Shown here one piece after another: positions 24,529 through 35,560 of a stretch of DNA of 64,000 nucleotides. Every line of letters begins with the position of its first letter. Position 1 is the first letter of the stretch. This stretch comes from Skeletonema tropicum. Its lineage: Eukaryota; Bacillariophyta; Thalassiosirophyceae; Thalassiosirales; Thalassiosiraceae. The notes under the pieces are model-generated. The model had not been told where the DNA came from. It did not search any database and was given only the letters and a program-made list of their open reading frames with translations. Both the position numbers and the translations under genes were made by a program. The stretch covers positions 4,339,963-4,403,962 of the forward strand of contig CM074129.1 in NCBI GenBank assembly GCA_037178625.1. The letters are read 5' to 3'.

Positions 24529-24897
24529 ATGGAAAGTGAATTGCTGACAAGGAAATTAGTGTGGTATCATAAACATCGTCATGAGCTATTACCAGCACAT
24601 CAACGAGATATGGCGAAAATGCAATTACATGAGATTTTGCGAATGAGACCAGCTACAAGACGACTATGGCTTCACCATATCGAAGAGGCGGTGAAGGCAT
24701 GGGAACGTGATAAGTACACACTATTGCCAGGGCAGCGACTCATCAGTGATTACTTTCCAGAAATCGAATCGGCACCACCACAACCTCCACCACCTCGTAA
24801 TATTGCGAGAGAAGCTAGGGAGCAAGCAGACAGCGAAGTGTTACGCCTTGAACCAAACCAAGTGGGAATAGATGATGTTTTCGAACCAGTCGAGTAA
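24529..24897 (+). CDS. Hypothetical 122-aa protein, possibly mobile-element derived
   Basis: Starts at an ATG (24529). The first 80 residues are basic and helical (MQLHEILRMRPATRRLWLHH), followed by PGQRLISDYFPEI and a proline stretch. A basic helix ending in a 'QR.I..YFP' tail is reminiscent of C-termini of mobile-element ORFs in diatoms, but this could not be confirmed. It has no signal peptide or membrane segment. Its neighbours are fragments, which supports a remnant. Confidence 0.3.
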   Translation: MESELLTRKLVWYHKHRHELLPAHQRDMAKMQLHEILRMRPATRRLWLHHIEEAVKAWERDKYTLLPGQRLISDYFPEIESAPPQPPPPRNIAREAREQADSEVLRLEPNQVGIDDVFEPVE

Positions 24898-25394
24898 TCG
24901 ACACCACAAACGACCTGAATAGGTTGACGTTGTTAATCCTGGCCTGCTTGAAAGATAGCAGGCTTGGGGTGCGATCTGGGAAATAATAGCTACTGCAGCA
25001 CATGTTCGTTATCACTTAGCGTAGATAATGTCGCCTCTTGAGGGCCCACCAGACGTACTTTAAAATTTCTGTTACATATCATAGAATGCTGAGGAGGAAT
25101 GCGGACATCCGCTCGCCTGCAATCGTTTTCTGCAAGCCCCTTGGCTTTGATCTCGTATTTTCTCTGCTTTTTGTAACCCTACATTGATACAGATGCTCGG
25201 CGCTCATCAATTCATTTAGGCTACAAGAGGTAGCAAGTTTAGAGCAAAACGCGAGATGTGTATGAAGCCAGTCAAAGTTATCGATTTGCTTCCCTTCTCG
25301 AGAGAGAGAGAGAGTACTTATTTTACATGACAAGATCGAAACTGTGTACACAGAACGGCTAAATTATAAATAATCCAACACGGTATGGCCTGGA
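24898..25394. other. Intergenic, 3' side of the CobW gene
   Basis: A (ga)n microsatellite lies near 25297-25312. Nothing else supported. Confidence 0.4.
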
Positions 25395-27116
25395 TCACTC
25401 TTCTTGTATAAGATTACATTCGTCCCCTTCTTCTTCCACGCCCATTATATCTTCCAAATCCCAAAGAGGCATACCTTCAAAGAACGAATCTTTCAAATCA
25501 TCTGCCCAAACTTTCTTCCTATCAGATTTGTCCACGGCCAATTCTTCATCAGTCAGAAGGGAATCATTCAGTGCTTGCCTTATCTTACTCTCATTCAACT
25601 TGATGCCAATGAATACAATTTCAGACCTACGATCACCAAAATGGGTGTTCCATTTACCTCCCTCTTTGAACTCGGTCAGTGTTTGGGAGTTGATGTCAAG
25701 AGAGTCCCACACCTCGCAGTCATCGTCATTCGGATTCTTGCCCTCTGGATCACCATGAGGATGTGTATCAACAACTTTTCGGATCCAAGGACGGCCAGCG
25801 GGCTCGAGTACGAGTTGTCTCCCAACACTGTGTATTTCAATGGGACAAGCATCCGCATTCGACAACCACACTTCACCCTTACATCGTATGACGCTGGAGA
25901 AGATGTCATCATCATTATCATTACCCCCAGACTTATCATCATCGGCAGCAGCATCAGCAGCGGCTTCGTTTCTTCCGACAATATTCTTGACGAGTGACGT
26001 GCCAAAGTTGTTCATAATTATGGCCAATCGTTCTGGATGGAATGGGCGATCATCGTTACGATATACAAATGAACCCACTCCATACTCTTCAGTTTCGGGT
26101 GTATGTACTGGTCTCGCCAACTCAGCTAACCAGCCAGCACTGCTGGCTGCTTCTTCCATATCAAAAAGATTTGTATTGATAATCTTACCAGCATCAAATT
26201 CCTCAAACTTTGGTTTATCCGGTACAATGATGGTTGCTTTGGGATTCAGCTTTTGCAGTACAGCTTTGATGTGGTCAATTATTATTGACGACGACTTTTC
26301 ACTGTCCGAAAGTAGTAAATCGACCTTGTTGAGTAGGATGACATTGGCAAATTCAATCTGATCAATCAAAAGTTGCACAATGGACTCCTCCGACTCTTCC
26401 GTGTCATCGACATCATCACTACTACCAAAGTATTTCTCCCGATCTGCCTCTGATTCGACCGTACCAATGATACTGGCAAAGTTGTATGCATCAATCACTG
26501 TCACGAGCGTGTCCATCTTGGCATAATTGGATAGTGGCTCAACAATAGTCTTGATATTTGATTCATCTCCATCATCATTATCTTGATCTTCTTCTTCACC
26601 ATCATCATTATGCTCATTCTCACTGGCATCCATAACAAAAGTCTGCGCCACCGGAAGCGGCTCCGAGATCCCAGTACTTTCAACCACCAGATAATCATAT
26701 TTTTCTTCCAGCGCCAACAGTTTCACCGTCTTGAGTAGATCTCCTCGTAACGTGCAGCAGATGCATCCATTGTGCATCTCGATCATTTCTTGCTTTTCTT
26801 GTATCAATTTGTGGTTTTTGATTTCTTGTGCATCAAGGTTGATGGCACCCATGTCGTTGACAATGATGGCTACTCGAAAGTTGCTTTCTTTGGATTGGAG
26901 GATCCGTTTGAGTAGTGTTGTCTTGCCGGCTCCTAGGAAGCCGGAGAGTAGGGTTACTGGCAAGAGCTTACGAGTGGTATTTGTATTTGCTCGCTTGACA
27001 TCTTTGTTGTTGTTGGTGGTGGAATGTTGATCGGTAGTATCTACGTTCAGCCTGCGCTTGGTTCCACCGCTGCCTTCGGATGATGATTTTGCGTCCACCA
27101 TTGTGTTCCGAACCAT
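25395..27116 (-). CDS. CobW/COG0523-family GTPase metallochaperone
   Basis: A 573-residue protein from the ATG at 27116; the frame is open further upstream but only from a TTG. The Walker A motif GFLGAGKTT is at residues 59-67. The hallmark metal-binding CxCC (GCICCTLRGD) is at about 117-126. Then come VVESTGISEP (about 145-154), the guanine-specificity LNKVDLL, and the C-terminal CobW_C domain (CKGEVWLSNADACPIEIHSV; HFGDRRSEIVFIG). Members insert or deliver metals such as zinc or cobalt using GTP hydrolysis. An acidic Asp/Glu/Asn insert follows the STGISEP motif, and poly-Asp linkers occur later. No targeting peptide is obvious, so it is probably cytosolic. It is divergently transcribed from the Fe-S oxidoreductase across 346 bp, which may be a shared promoter. 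Confidence 0.93.
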   Translation of the reverse strand: MVRNTMVDAKSSSEGSGGTKRRLNVDTTDQHSTTNNNKDVKRANTNTTRKLLPVTLLSGFLGAGKTTLLKRILQSKESNFRVAIIVNDMGAINLDAQEIKNHKLIQEKQEMIEMHNGCICCTLRGDLLKTVKLLALEEKYDYLVVESTGISEPLPVAQTFVMDASENEHNDDGEEEDQDNDDGDESNIKTIVEPLSNYAKMDTLVTVIDAYNFASIIGTVESEADREKYFGSSDDVDDTEESEESIVQLLIDQIEFANVILLNKVDLLLSDSEKSSSIIIDHIKAVLQKLNPKATIIVPDKPKFEEFDAGKIINTNLFDMEEAASSAGWLAELARPVHTPETEEYGVGSFVYRNDDRPFHPERLAIIMNNFGTSLVKNIVGRNEAAADAAADDDKSGGNDNDDDIFSSVIRCKGEVWLSNADACPIEIHSVGRQLVLEPAGRPWIRKVVDTHPHGDPEGKNPNDDDCEVWDSLDINSQTLTEFKEGGKWNTHFGDRRSEIVFIGIKLNESKIRQALNDSLLTDEELAVDKSDRKKVWADDLKDSFFEGMPLWDLEDIMGVEEEGDECNLIQEE

Positions 27117-27462
27117 TTGCCACTTGTGTTTATATTGCCAAAATATCCGAATGCTCAAGCAACCATGTTATGTAACAACACTCTAGAGCGGAATGTTCTT
27201 TGGCATCAGATGGTAGAAATGTTTTGTGGCAAGATGGCAGAGGCAGAGGGAAGGTTTGGTGTTGCTTGGGTGGAGAGGTTTTCTTTCCTAAAAATCCGGA
27301 CAGACCAGAAGACACTGTAGAGGTGTTCCAGAATAAGCTTCTATCTATCGAAGCTGACAGTCGTCGTACACTTTCACCACCACGATATGTATGCATTGCA
27401 TGATATCATAACAATTGGCATGCAGTAGTGGCAGTAGAATACAGCAGCGCATTTTAAGCACA
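27117..27462. promoter_or_regulatory. Shared divergent promoter region
   Basis: 346 bp separate the ATGs of two divergent conserved genes. A minimal upstream reading frame (ATG CAG TAG at 27420) precedes the plus-strand gene. No TATA box was identified. Confidence 0.4.
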
Positions 27463-29036
27463 ATGACTTCCAACAGCACCATATACGTCTGCCAGTCAGG
27501 AACATGTCAAAGCAAAGGATCAGCTGCCACTCTAGTCGAAATCGAAGAACTTGCAAAGCTCGTGTCGACCTCTTGTCAAGTAGAGGTAGAGCGCTCCGGA
27601 TGCCTTGGATATTGCCGCCAAGGACCAGCTGTAGAAGTCATCCAAGCAAGTAGTAACAACAACAGCCACAAGTTATCGTTCAAGAGACGAAGCATCAAAC
27701 GACGATATCATGTCAAAATCAATACGTTCCAAAAGAGTGCTAGTGTGATCAAAGATGCCACGGGAGAAGCACCACCAATGGAGGAGCATGACCTACCGGA
27801 GGAGACCAGGGCAAGGCTTGCAGATATACGTGCCACGAAGCAGAGGGATTATTTCACAAAGACTTATCAATGGAACAAGGCATTGGCTAGCTTGACTACA
27901 GCGACTTCAGAATCATCAAATACGAAGCATCATCAAACTATTCGTCATGTACTAGAAAGAGCTGGATATCCTGACCTCGATCCAAGCGATATACTCAACG
28001 AGGATGATCGTCCATCACAACTCACAACTATGCCCTCACTCATTGACAGTTATGTCTCATGGAAATTAACTTCTGTGGATGTAGTAACACATCATACTGC
28101 AATCTTTCATTTCGAAACAAAGGATCCCAAACGTGGTACGCCGCACCGACGGGGACGTGCTCGTATGGCAGAACCAATCACCTGGCATGTGACAATGTTA
28201 GCTGAGGTGGGTAGTAACAGCGAAGGACCATTGCCATGGGTAGAACGTGATTATACTCCCATTAGTAGTGCGTTGGAATGGGAAAGGGGACGATGCGCTA
28301 TCCTCGTAAAGATTTATAATGGAGGCGTGTTGTCAAGTTGGCTTCACGATAAGACGAGTCCAGCCTGTTTCATTGGAAGTGGAAACAACAATGGCAAAGG
28401 AGTTGATCATACCAACACGAATATATGGCTTTCCAAACCAATCAAAACTCTGACAGTACCATCTCTCATTGCTGACGATGATGACGGATTCCGCCCCGAT
28501 AGTGTCCTACTCTTACTAGCAGGCACGGGCATTGTTGCACTGCCTCAAATTCTAGCTCACAGAGAGCCATATCGCTTGTTGGGAATTCCTGTTCCAAAGT
28601 ACAAGCAGATGAATTGTCCTATTGACTTGATCCATAGCTGTCATGAGGATGATGTATTGCTTATGAAAGAAATCAAGCAGTATTGTGTCGAGGGAGCTGC
28701 TACTCATCCGAGTCGGAAGCTGCGTGGACTGAGAAATTATACACTCTTGGTGACAAGACCTCGGAGTAATGGCAATGGGGTGCAGCCTCCATTTGAACAA
28801 GCGTTGAATGACGATCATGAGGCAATCAACTATCATGCTGTATTGAAAGATGTGCCAAATGCATCAATTCAGAGTTCAAGGCTTAGCAAGGATCATGTTG
28901 CACAGGCGGTAGAAGGATTGGAGGGTAGCTACCGAATTGTTGTCTCGGGTCCCTGATTCTTACAATAATGCTGCTAGAGGTTTCTTGGAGGAGTGCGGTG
29001 TTGACTCTACATCTGTGACAATCCTTTCTGCGTAAA
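27463..29036 (+). CDS. Thioredoxin-like [2Fe-2S] ferredoxin fused to a flavin/NAD(P) oxidoreductase, one-base frameshift near the end
   Basis: ATG at 27463, since the upstream open frame starts only with TTG. The N-terminal domain has two cysteine pairs (CQSGTCQSKG and GCLGYCRQGP), as in thioredoxin-like [2Fe-2S] ferredoxins. The C-terminal part resembles the ferredoxin-reductase fold: a beta-barrel with RDYTPIS (the R-x-Y-[ST] flavin motif), then GGVLSSWLHD and the nucleotide-binding LLLLAGTGIVALPQIL. The frame stops at 28956 directly after VVSGP. The next frame continues DSYNNAARGFLEECGV and ends ILSA at 29036, the expected C-terminus of this fold. One extra C in the ccc at about 28949-28951 accounts for it. 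Probable role: electron transfer from NAD(P)H through flavin to the 2Fe-2S centre. It may be an assembly error or a real null. Confidence 0.82.
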
Positions 29037-29386
29037 GTAATAGTATGTACCCCGTTATGTATGTACCCTCTGACTTGTTTGTCATTTTGAGGAAGACAGA
29101 TTAGAATACCATTATCCAACTCTCGAAATATGATCAGGAGCGCAAGAGATTGATATATCTCTATCGATGTTCCTAAACACAAAGTCTTTGTACACTCTGG
29201 CTATGCCAGCTGCGTTGGCGTTGAGAACTAATTTATTGATTAATCTTACAAACATTGACCTAAATCCTTGCTACTGCTACAAGGGTCGAAACTTGGCTTC
29301 AAATCTGGCGTGGAAGATGGCTTACCGTTTGACGTCGCAAGACCTGATTTTGATTGAAGTTGAAGTGGAAGCATTGCTGTTTGGCA
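29037..29386. other. Intergenic
   Basis: A convergent 3'-3' spacer between the oxidoreductase and the broken KxxK gene. It also holds the decayed tail of that pseudogene family. No other gene. Confidence 0.3.
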
Positions 29387-29945
29387 TCATGGAAAACGAA
29401 AGTGAAGGCACACTGCTGGCCTAGTCGACAGCGCAGATGTTGCACTCTTAGAACCTACAGCGGCGAAGTTTCTGGGCATCGCATTTGCGCCGAGGAGGTC
29501 AGAGAGAATCGAAGCACGCTCACGACGCGTCGTACCTGATTTGCTACCACTTGTCGGCATCACAGAAAGACTCGATGACGGGGTTATCGAAGATGATGAA
29601 GGTGAAGAGATGCTACTTGGCCCCGCAGTCGGCGCTCCAGATTTTACACTCTTACATTTAGGACCTGCACTGATGGCGGAGCTGTCGGGTATGGCTGCAG
29701 CGGGCGAGGCAGCAGCATCGAGCAGATCACAGAGGGTAGCGGAACGTAGACGTAGGTCTTTCCTTGCCTTGTTTGGCATTGCTTTGTGCCACGGAGGGTG
29801 TAGGATAAGGCATACCACTTGGACTTGGTATTTCCGAAGGTGCTTCGGCTTCGGTCTTTCCACTCTTCGAATCGGCGGTTATTGGTGCAGCACCCCCTAA
29901 CAAGACAATGAGGGCGACGGCGGCGTTGGCGTAAGTGTTCTTCAT
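29387..29945 (-). pseudogene. KxxK-repeat secreted protein, frameshifted
   Basis: From the ATG at about 29945 the frame gives a signal peptide (MKNTYANAAVALIVLLGG), then DSKSGKTEAEAPS and Ser/Pro repeats. The sequence then shifts frame near 29760-29780 to a second ORF with LRSATLCDLLDAAASPAAA, GSKSGTTRRERASILSDLLG and a degenerate end. It keeps two of the family's 'R..xLxDLL' motifs. At least one frameshift separates the signal peptide from the rest. Confidence 0.65.
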
Positions 29946-30218
29946 GATGAATATGTGTCGAATGATAACAATAATAATAATAATGAACATATTACAAGCA
30001 AGAATCAAGCATGCAACGCTAAACAAAAGCCAAAGAAGATTCTGATGCTGAGATAGAATGTGAGATAGAAAGAATGGATCAGTGAAGATCAGTGACGTCC
30101 AGTCTCGTTTTGGCCATATTTGCGAAAGCCAATCGTTTCATATTATAGGAATTAGCTGAAAGGAAGTCGCATCGCGCTCAGTGTACCGAAAATGTGAGGA
30201 GAAAGAATGGAGAATGGA

Positions 30219-30426
30219 TCAGCGATTTCCAGTCCCGTTGGGGCTGAAACTTGGCTTTGAGGATGGCTGAGAGGAAGGCGTACTGCTTGACATCATGGAA
30301 GGCGAAGGTGAAGGCATACTACCTTGACCTACGATCGGCGCTTCAGATTTTGCACTCTTGCTCTTGAGCTACTACCGGCAAGAAAAGGATAGAGATTGAG
30401 AGTGTGATGGCGGCGGTGATCTTCAT
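30219..30426 (-). pseudogene. Truncated KxxK-family remnant
   Basis: From the ATG at 30426 a signal peptide (MKITAAITLSISILFLPVVA) is followed by a shift of one frame and then SKSAKSEAPIVGQGSMPSPS up to a stop at 30219. It is too short for a functional family member; the LSDLL and C-terminal modules are missing. Confidence 0.6.
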
Positions 30427-31861
30427 GCTGCAATATTTTTATTTTGGATTGTGTGAGGTTGTGTAAAAGAAGTTCACAAGCAACAAGCGTTGGGAAAGGG
30501 GAAAGGTGTGTGGGGCTTTAGGTTATTTCTGTGCTGAGAAAAGTCTGAAGTAGGCGTCTGCACGCAAAGAAGTGATGCGAATGCAAGAATGGATCAGCGA
30601 TGTCCATCACCCGTGTTCTCAAATGACCATCTATAATGTCATGTAGGAATCAGTACAACTAGTACCTTTTCCCTTCTCACCAGAAAGACAGAGCCCTTCT
30701 TGTCTTGCGTTAAAAGACTCTCGCTAGACAGCTACGATGCGTTGAATGATGCAATAACACGAATCTTATGAACCCACTGATTTTAGAAACAATTAATGTA
30801 TGGCACATATTTGCTTTGTCATCTCAAGTCGCCGAATATGGCGGGGTGGGTACCATGGCGAACCAGTGAAGTTGCTGCATCCGAAAAGAATAATTGAAGT
30901 CAAACAAAGAAACAATTCATATGCACAGCGATGCATGGTAAAGCTGTGCCTTCATGAAGGAGATGAGAGAGTCCAAGGCCAAGGCTACTGAATATGGCGA
31001 TATGTGATTGCATACTGCCTATTATCAACTTCGATTGGGAACGGCGAGGTGATGAAATGAACGAGAAAAGGATGTAATCATTCGAAGGTGGCTGCCATTA
31101 CCCCCAGTAACTACAGGTCACTCCTAGACAGGACTTTCTTGGATGGTATCAGAGAGAAACGATAAGTAGTGAAGCAATGTACCATTGCCGCAAATCTTGG
31201 AATGACAAATCAATAATGATGCATAAGGATCTTACATTGACGGGGATGAAGCAAAGAAGATTCTGCAGTAGCTCGTGTGCACAGCCTGTTCAAAACGCAG
31301 CAAAGAGTCCCCAGAGGATGGCAGTGTTGGACACTTGACGGCTGCAGACCCAAAGCATCCTGTCCGCGGTAAGAATGAATGGTTAGCTCACTACCGCACC
31401 AAAGTGTGAGGCGGGTAAAGGGATGTATGCCAGACAGAAATGAATGCATTGAGGATTCATCTACTGCTCCCAAAGCATACTGAAACTGATTATGAAGATG
31501 AAGATAGGTGGCTTAGACGGGAGATGATATTGTGCCTTCGCCAAATTGAGCGGAGACTACTTAACTAGTCAAGAGAAGGGATATGCAATAAGGAGGACAA
31601 GAGATAGACTATCCAATTTGATCTCTAGAAATCTCATTCATTACGGACGAAAATGAACCATGCCTACAAATACTCTCTGAAAAATTATTTCTCCAAACAA
31701 TTATTCTATCCCTAATACAAATTTTTATCACATATACACCTATCCTCACTACTTCGATTGATTTCTTGTTTACTGAAATCCAACTCAATGCTTTGCTTTC
31801 TAACACTGTCTATCACTCTTTGAACATTAAGTCGCCTTGCCTGACTAACTACTACATGACA
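30427..31861. other. Intergenic region
   Basis: No gene recognised. The motif gaatggatcagcgatgtcca near 30590 also occurs, with changes, near 30070 and 30210, upstream of or beside the broken family members. Confidence 0.35.
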
Positions 31862-33934
31862 TCATGGCATGGATGGTGCTTCCGGCTCCTTACTTTTAGA
31901 TCCATATGCTTCGGCAATTTCAAAGCCTTCCGCCATAGAATCAGTGCCGAGAAGATCAGAGAGTCTATTAGCACGGTAACGTGACTTTCCTGATTTTCCA
32001 GTGGGCATCGCAGAAGGACTGGAACTCGGCTTCGAAGACGGCGTGCTGCTTGGCATCGCTGAAGGTGAAGGAGAGGGCATACCACTTGGCGCCATGGAAG
32101 GTGCTTCAGATTTTCCACTCTTAGATTTACCACCGCCACGTGCAGCAGCAACGGCTGAGCTTTCGGGTATGTCAGCAGCATCTAGAAGGTCAGAAAGATT
32201 AGAAACACGTTGTCTTGACTTGGCTGATTTAGTAGATGGCATCGCTGAAGGAGACATGGAGGGTGAAGGTGAAGGCATAGCACTTGGTTGAGACGAAGGT
32301 GCTGCAGTCGCCTTTCCACTCTTAGATCCACTTCCAGCGATGGCTAAGCTTTCGGGTATGTCAGAAGCATCGAGGAGGTCAGAAAGTTTAGAAACACGTT
32401 GTCTTGACTTGGCTGATTTAGTAGATGGCATCGCTGAAGGAGACATGGAGGGTGAAGGTGAAGGCATAGCACTTGGTTGAGACGAAGGTGCTGCAGTGGC
32501 CTTTCCACTCTTAGATCCACTTCCAGCGATGGCTGAGCTTTCGGGTATGTCAGCGGCATCGGGGAGATCAGGAAGTTTAGAGACACGTTGTCTCGACTTG
32601 GCTGATTTAGTAGATGGCATCATGGAAGGTGAAGAAGAAGGTGAAGATGAAGGCTTACTGCTTGGCATAGCAGAAGGCGAAGGTGAAGGCATAGCACTTG
32701 GTTGAGACGAAGGTGCTGCAGTCGCCTTTCCACTCTTAGATCCACCGCCACGTGCAGCGGCATTAGCTAAACTTTCGGGCATATCAGCGGCATCGAGGAG
32801 GTCAGAAAGTTTAGAAACACGTTGTCTCGACTTGGCTGATTTAGTTGATGGCATCGCAGAAGGCGAAGATGAAGGCTTACTGCTTGGCATCGCAGAAGGC
32901 GATGGTGAAGGCATAGCACTTGGTTGAGACGAAGGTGCTGCAGTCGCCTTTCCACTCTTAGATCCACCGCCACGTGCAGCGGCATTAGCTAAACTTTCGG
33001 GCATATCAGCGGCATCGAGGAGGTCAGAAAGTTTAGAAACACGTTGTCTCGACTTGGCTGATTTAGTAGATGGCATCATGGAAGGTGAAGAAGAAGGCGA
33101 AGATGAAGGCTTACTGCTTGGCATCGCAGAAGGCGATGGTGAAGGCATAGCACTTGGTTGAGACGAAGGTGCTGCAGTCGCCTTTCCACTCTTAGATCCA
33201 CCGCCACGTGCAGCGGCATTAGCTAAACTTTCGGGCATATCAGCGGCATCGAGGAGGTCAGAAAGTTTAGAAACACGTTGTCTTGACTTGGCTGATTTAG
33301 TAGATGGCATCATGGAAGGTGAAGAAGAAGGCGACGATGAAGGCGAAGATGAAGGCTTACTGCTTGGCATCGCAGAAGGCGATGGTGAAGGCATAGCACT
33401 TGGTTGAGACGAAGGTGCTGCAGTCGCCTTTCCACTCTTAGATCCACCGCCACGTGCAGCGGCATTAGCTAAACTTTCGGGCATATCAGCGGCATCGAGG
33501 AGGTCAGAAAGTTTAGAAACACGTTGTCTCGACTTGGCTGATTTAGTAGATGGCATCGCTGAAGGCGAAGATGAAGGCTTACTGCTTGGCATCGCAGAAG
33601 GCGATGGTGAAGGCATAGCACTTGGTTGAGACGAAGGTGCTGCAGTCGCCTTTCCACTCTTAGATCCACCGCCAAGGGCAGCAGCAAGGACTGAGCTTTC
33701 AGGCAAAGCATCAGCATCGAGGAGGTCAGAAAGCCGAGAAGTGCGTTGTCTCGACTTGGCTGATTTAGTTGATGGCATCGCTGAAGGATGCATGGAAGGC
33801 GAAGGTGAAGGCATACCACTTGGACCCGCGGTTGGCGCTTCAGACTTTCCACTCTTGGCTGATGCAGCGGTGACGGGAGTAGCAGCGCCGAAGAGGATGA
33901 CCGGGATGGTAATGATGGTGGTGGTGATTTTCAT
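31862..33934 (-). CDS. Secreted KxxK / LSDLL tandem-repeat protein
   Basis: The start is the ATG at 33934, which gives a signal peptide (MKITTTIITIPVILFGAATP) and matches the paralogues; the open frame runs further upstream. About 690 residues consist of nine units. Each has SKSGKATAAPSSQPS, a variable 'PSPSPS/SSSPS' stretch, STKSAKSRQR and LSDLLDAADMPES. Both Lys motifs are KxxK, the pattern modified with polyamines in silaffins. The last unit changes to LSDLLGTDSMAEGFEIAEAY. Relative to the paralogues the final SSSKSGK tail is lost through a small frame change, although its DNA is still visible downstream. No hydrophobic anchor follows, so it is secreted or wall-bound. Function is unknown; a biosilica or extracellular-matrix role is inferred only. 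Confidence 0.85.
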   Translation of the reverse strand: MKITTTIITIPVILFGAATPVTAASAKSGKSEAPTAGPSGMPSPSPSMHPSAMPSTKSAKSRQRTSRLSDLLDADALPESSVLAAALGGGSKSGKATAAPSSQPSAMPSPSPSAMPSSKPSSSPSAMPSTKSAKSRQRVSKLSDLLDAADMPESLANAAARGGGSKSGKATAAPSSQPSAMPSPSPSAMPSSKPSSSPSSSPSSSPSMMPSTKSAKSRQRVSKLSDLLDAADMPESLANAAARGGGSKSGKATAAPSSQPSAMPSPSPSAMPSSKPSSSPSSSPSMMPSTKSAKSRQRVSKLSDLLDAADMPESLANAAARGGGSKSGKATAAPSSQPSAMPSPSPSAMPSSKPSSSPSAMPSTKSAKSRQRVSKLSDLLDAADMPESLANAAARGGGSKSGKATAAPSSQPSAMPSPSPSAMPSSKPSSSPSSSPSMMPSTKSAKSRQRVSKLPDLPDAADIPESSAIAGSGSKSGKATAAPSSQPSAMPSPSPSMSPSAMPSTKSAKSRQRVSKLSDLLDASDIPESLAIAGSGSKSGKATAAPSSQPSAMPSPSPSMSPSAMPSTKSAKSRQRVSNLSDLLDAADIPESSAVAAARGGGKSKSGKSEAPSMAPSGMPSPSPSAMPSSTPSSKPSSSPSAMPTGKSGKSRYRANRLSDLLGTDSMAEGFEIAEAYGSKSKEPEAPSMP

Positions 33935-33984
33935 TTTGAAAAAGTATTGTATTGTGTGAAGTCCTGGTAAGTGTACAAGTAACA

Positions 33985-34015
33985 ATAAACGAAAGAGGAG
34001 AAGTGTGCATCCGGA
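33985..34015 (-). promoter_or_regulatory. Conserved upstream block of the KxxK gene
   Basis: On the minus strand the block reads ccggatgcac..., then tcctctttcgtttattgtt. A closely similar block (ccggatgcgg..., then tctttcgtttatggtt) lies at 38370-38395, upstream of the paralogue. The two genes' intervening non-coding sequence is otherwise poorly conserved, so this is a candidate shared promoter element. Confidence 0.45.
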
Positions 34016-35560
34016 CACACGGGAAATGAATGGAGAAATCGAGACGCTTCGGCGATTTCAAGACTCCGTCCGGTGAGTACCTACGCAGGAATTAGTAGAT
34101 TTAATGCCGGGGTACTAAAAAGTAGCTCATAGGAGAAAAACCTTTTGAGTTAGGGTGGTGCATGTACTCGATCTACTCTTGTCTGGCGTTGATGAACTTT
34201 GAACTCACATCAAAGTACATGATATGCGTTGAATGTTCAGTTCCATCCACTTGGGATTTCACTTGGGACGTTGAAAGTCATGTTGTGTCCCGGTGTCCAG
34301 CATGCACCTCTGACGAGGTAGGATAGGATGACATATATGCATCAGCATTCGCATTCCTAACTGATGTAACCACGACAAAAATAAATAGTGGTTTTACGTT
34401 CATCTAGAGCCACAACTGACCGAGCATGAGGCTGGCTTGAATGGCAACGGCAGAAGAGGATTCTGTCGATGGGAGATGGGATTGTTGCAGATTTTTCTCT
34501 TGCTTTGTCATCCAAGGCTAAAGTGCAACATCAACATATTTCCAACTCCACCTTGATCTCTCGGATAATTACCCATGTCGTTACTCTCTCTTCAATGTTG
34601 GAAGTTTAACACTTGATCATCGATACATTCTTGATCTGTGTGAAGTGCACGACACTAATCAAAACCGTCAATCACTGGTCATTTGTGACGATAGATAGAC
34701 ACTCATCTTCTTCTGCAGTATCGAGGTGTGTCGATGATGACTGATAAATGAAAGCAAAACAAATACAAACAGAGCTGGTTTATGCGTCCAAAGTATGATT
34801 ATCAAAATGATGTCAATGTCAGTCTCTAGAGAGAGAGAGAGAGAGTGGCAGACTGACCACATCAGTTTTGATTTATTTGAATAGTGTGATACCTCGGTTG
34901 TGTACACGGAAGCTGTATCGTATGCTCAAACGCACACATCATTTCTTTCCTTATTCTGTCCAGTGCGCTCCTTCAGTAGAGAAGTCCTCCTCTCTCCGAG
35001 CTGTACATTCTACAATACATGGCTTGATGAACACTTACTTATCTCCTAATTCGGTGGACCTACAAAGAGAGAGTAGATTTTGACCCAGCTGTGTGGAAAG
35101 TACAACATACCGTAACGTATAGCCCTGTTTTGCAAATCGACACGCATTGTAACAAGTCGAGCAAAAAGGCTCCAAATTTATATAATATGCCCAACAGCTT
35201 ATATAGGAGCTTTCCAAAACTCTACTCATCGCCTTCACTGGAGCTCTGCATGTGGTTGTCGGAGATAGAATCGAATTGGCTTCCGTCGAAGAGCACGCAC
35301 ACATCATTACTTACACATCATGAGCGAAGTGAAAGAGGAAGTGGATCTTCTCAATGAAGCTCCGTTATAGTTGGCTTCAGCCGACTGAGATAATGAATTA
35401 TATAAAACTGAATTTGACTAATTTTTTAATACGACGAAGTTCGACTGAAATTTCGACGAGCCGAGTGACCGACGACACTCCGCTCGCTACAACTTCGAGC
35501 AAGAAGTCATTCCCATCACACAAGAAGTATCCACCATACCCACTATACTTCTTGATCGTC
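34016..35560. other. Intergenic between divergent KxxK and AlkB-like genes
   Basis: No gene recognised. A (ga)n microsatellite lies near 34829-34845. Confidence 0.4.
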
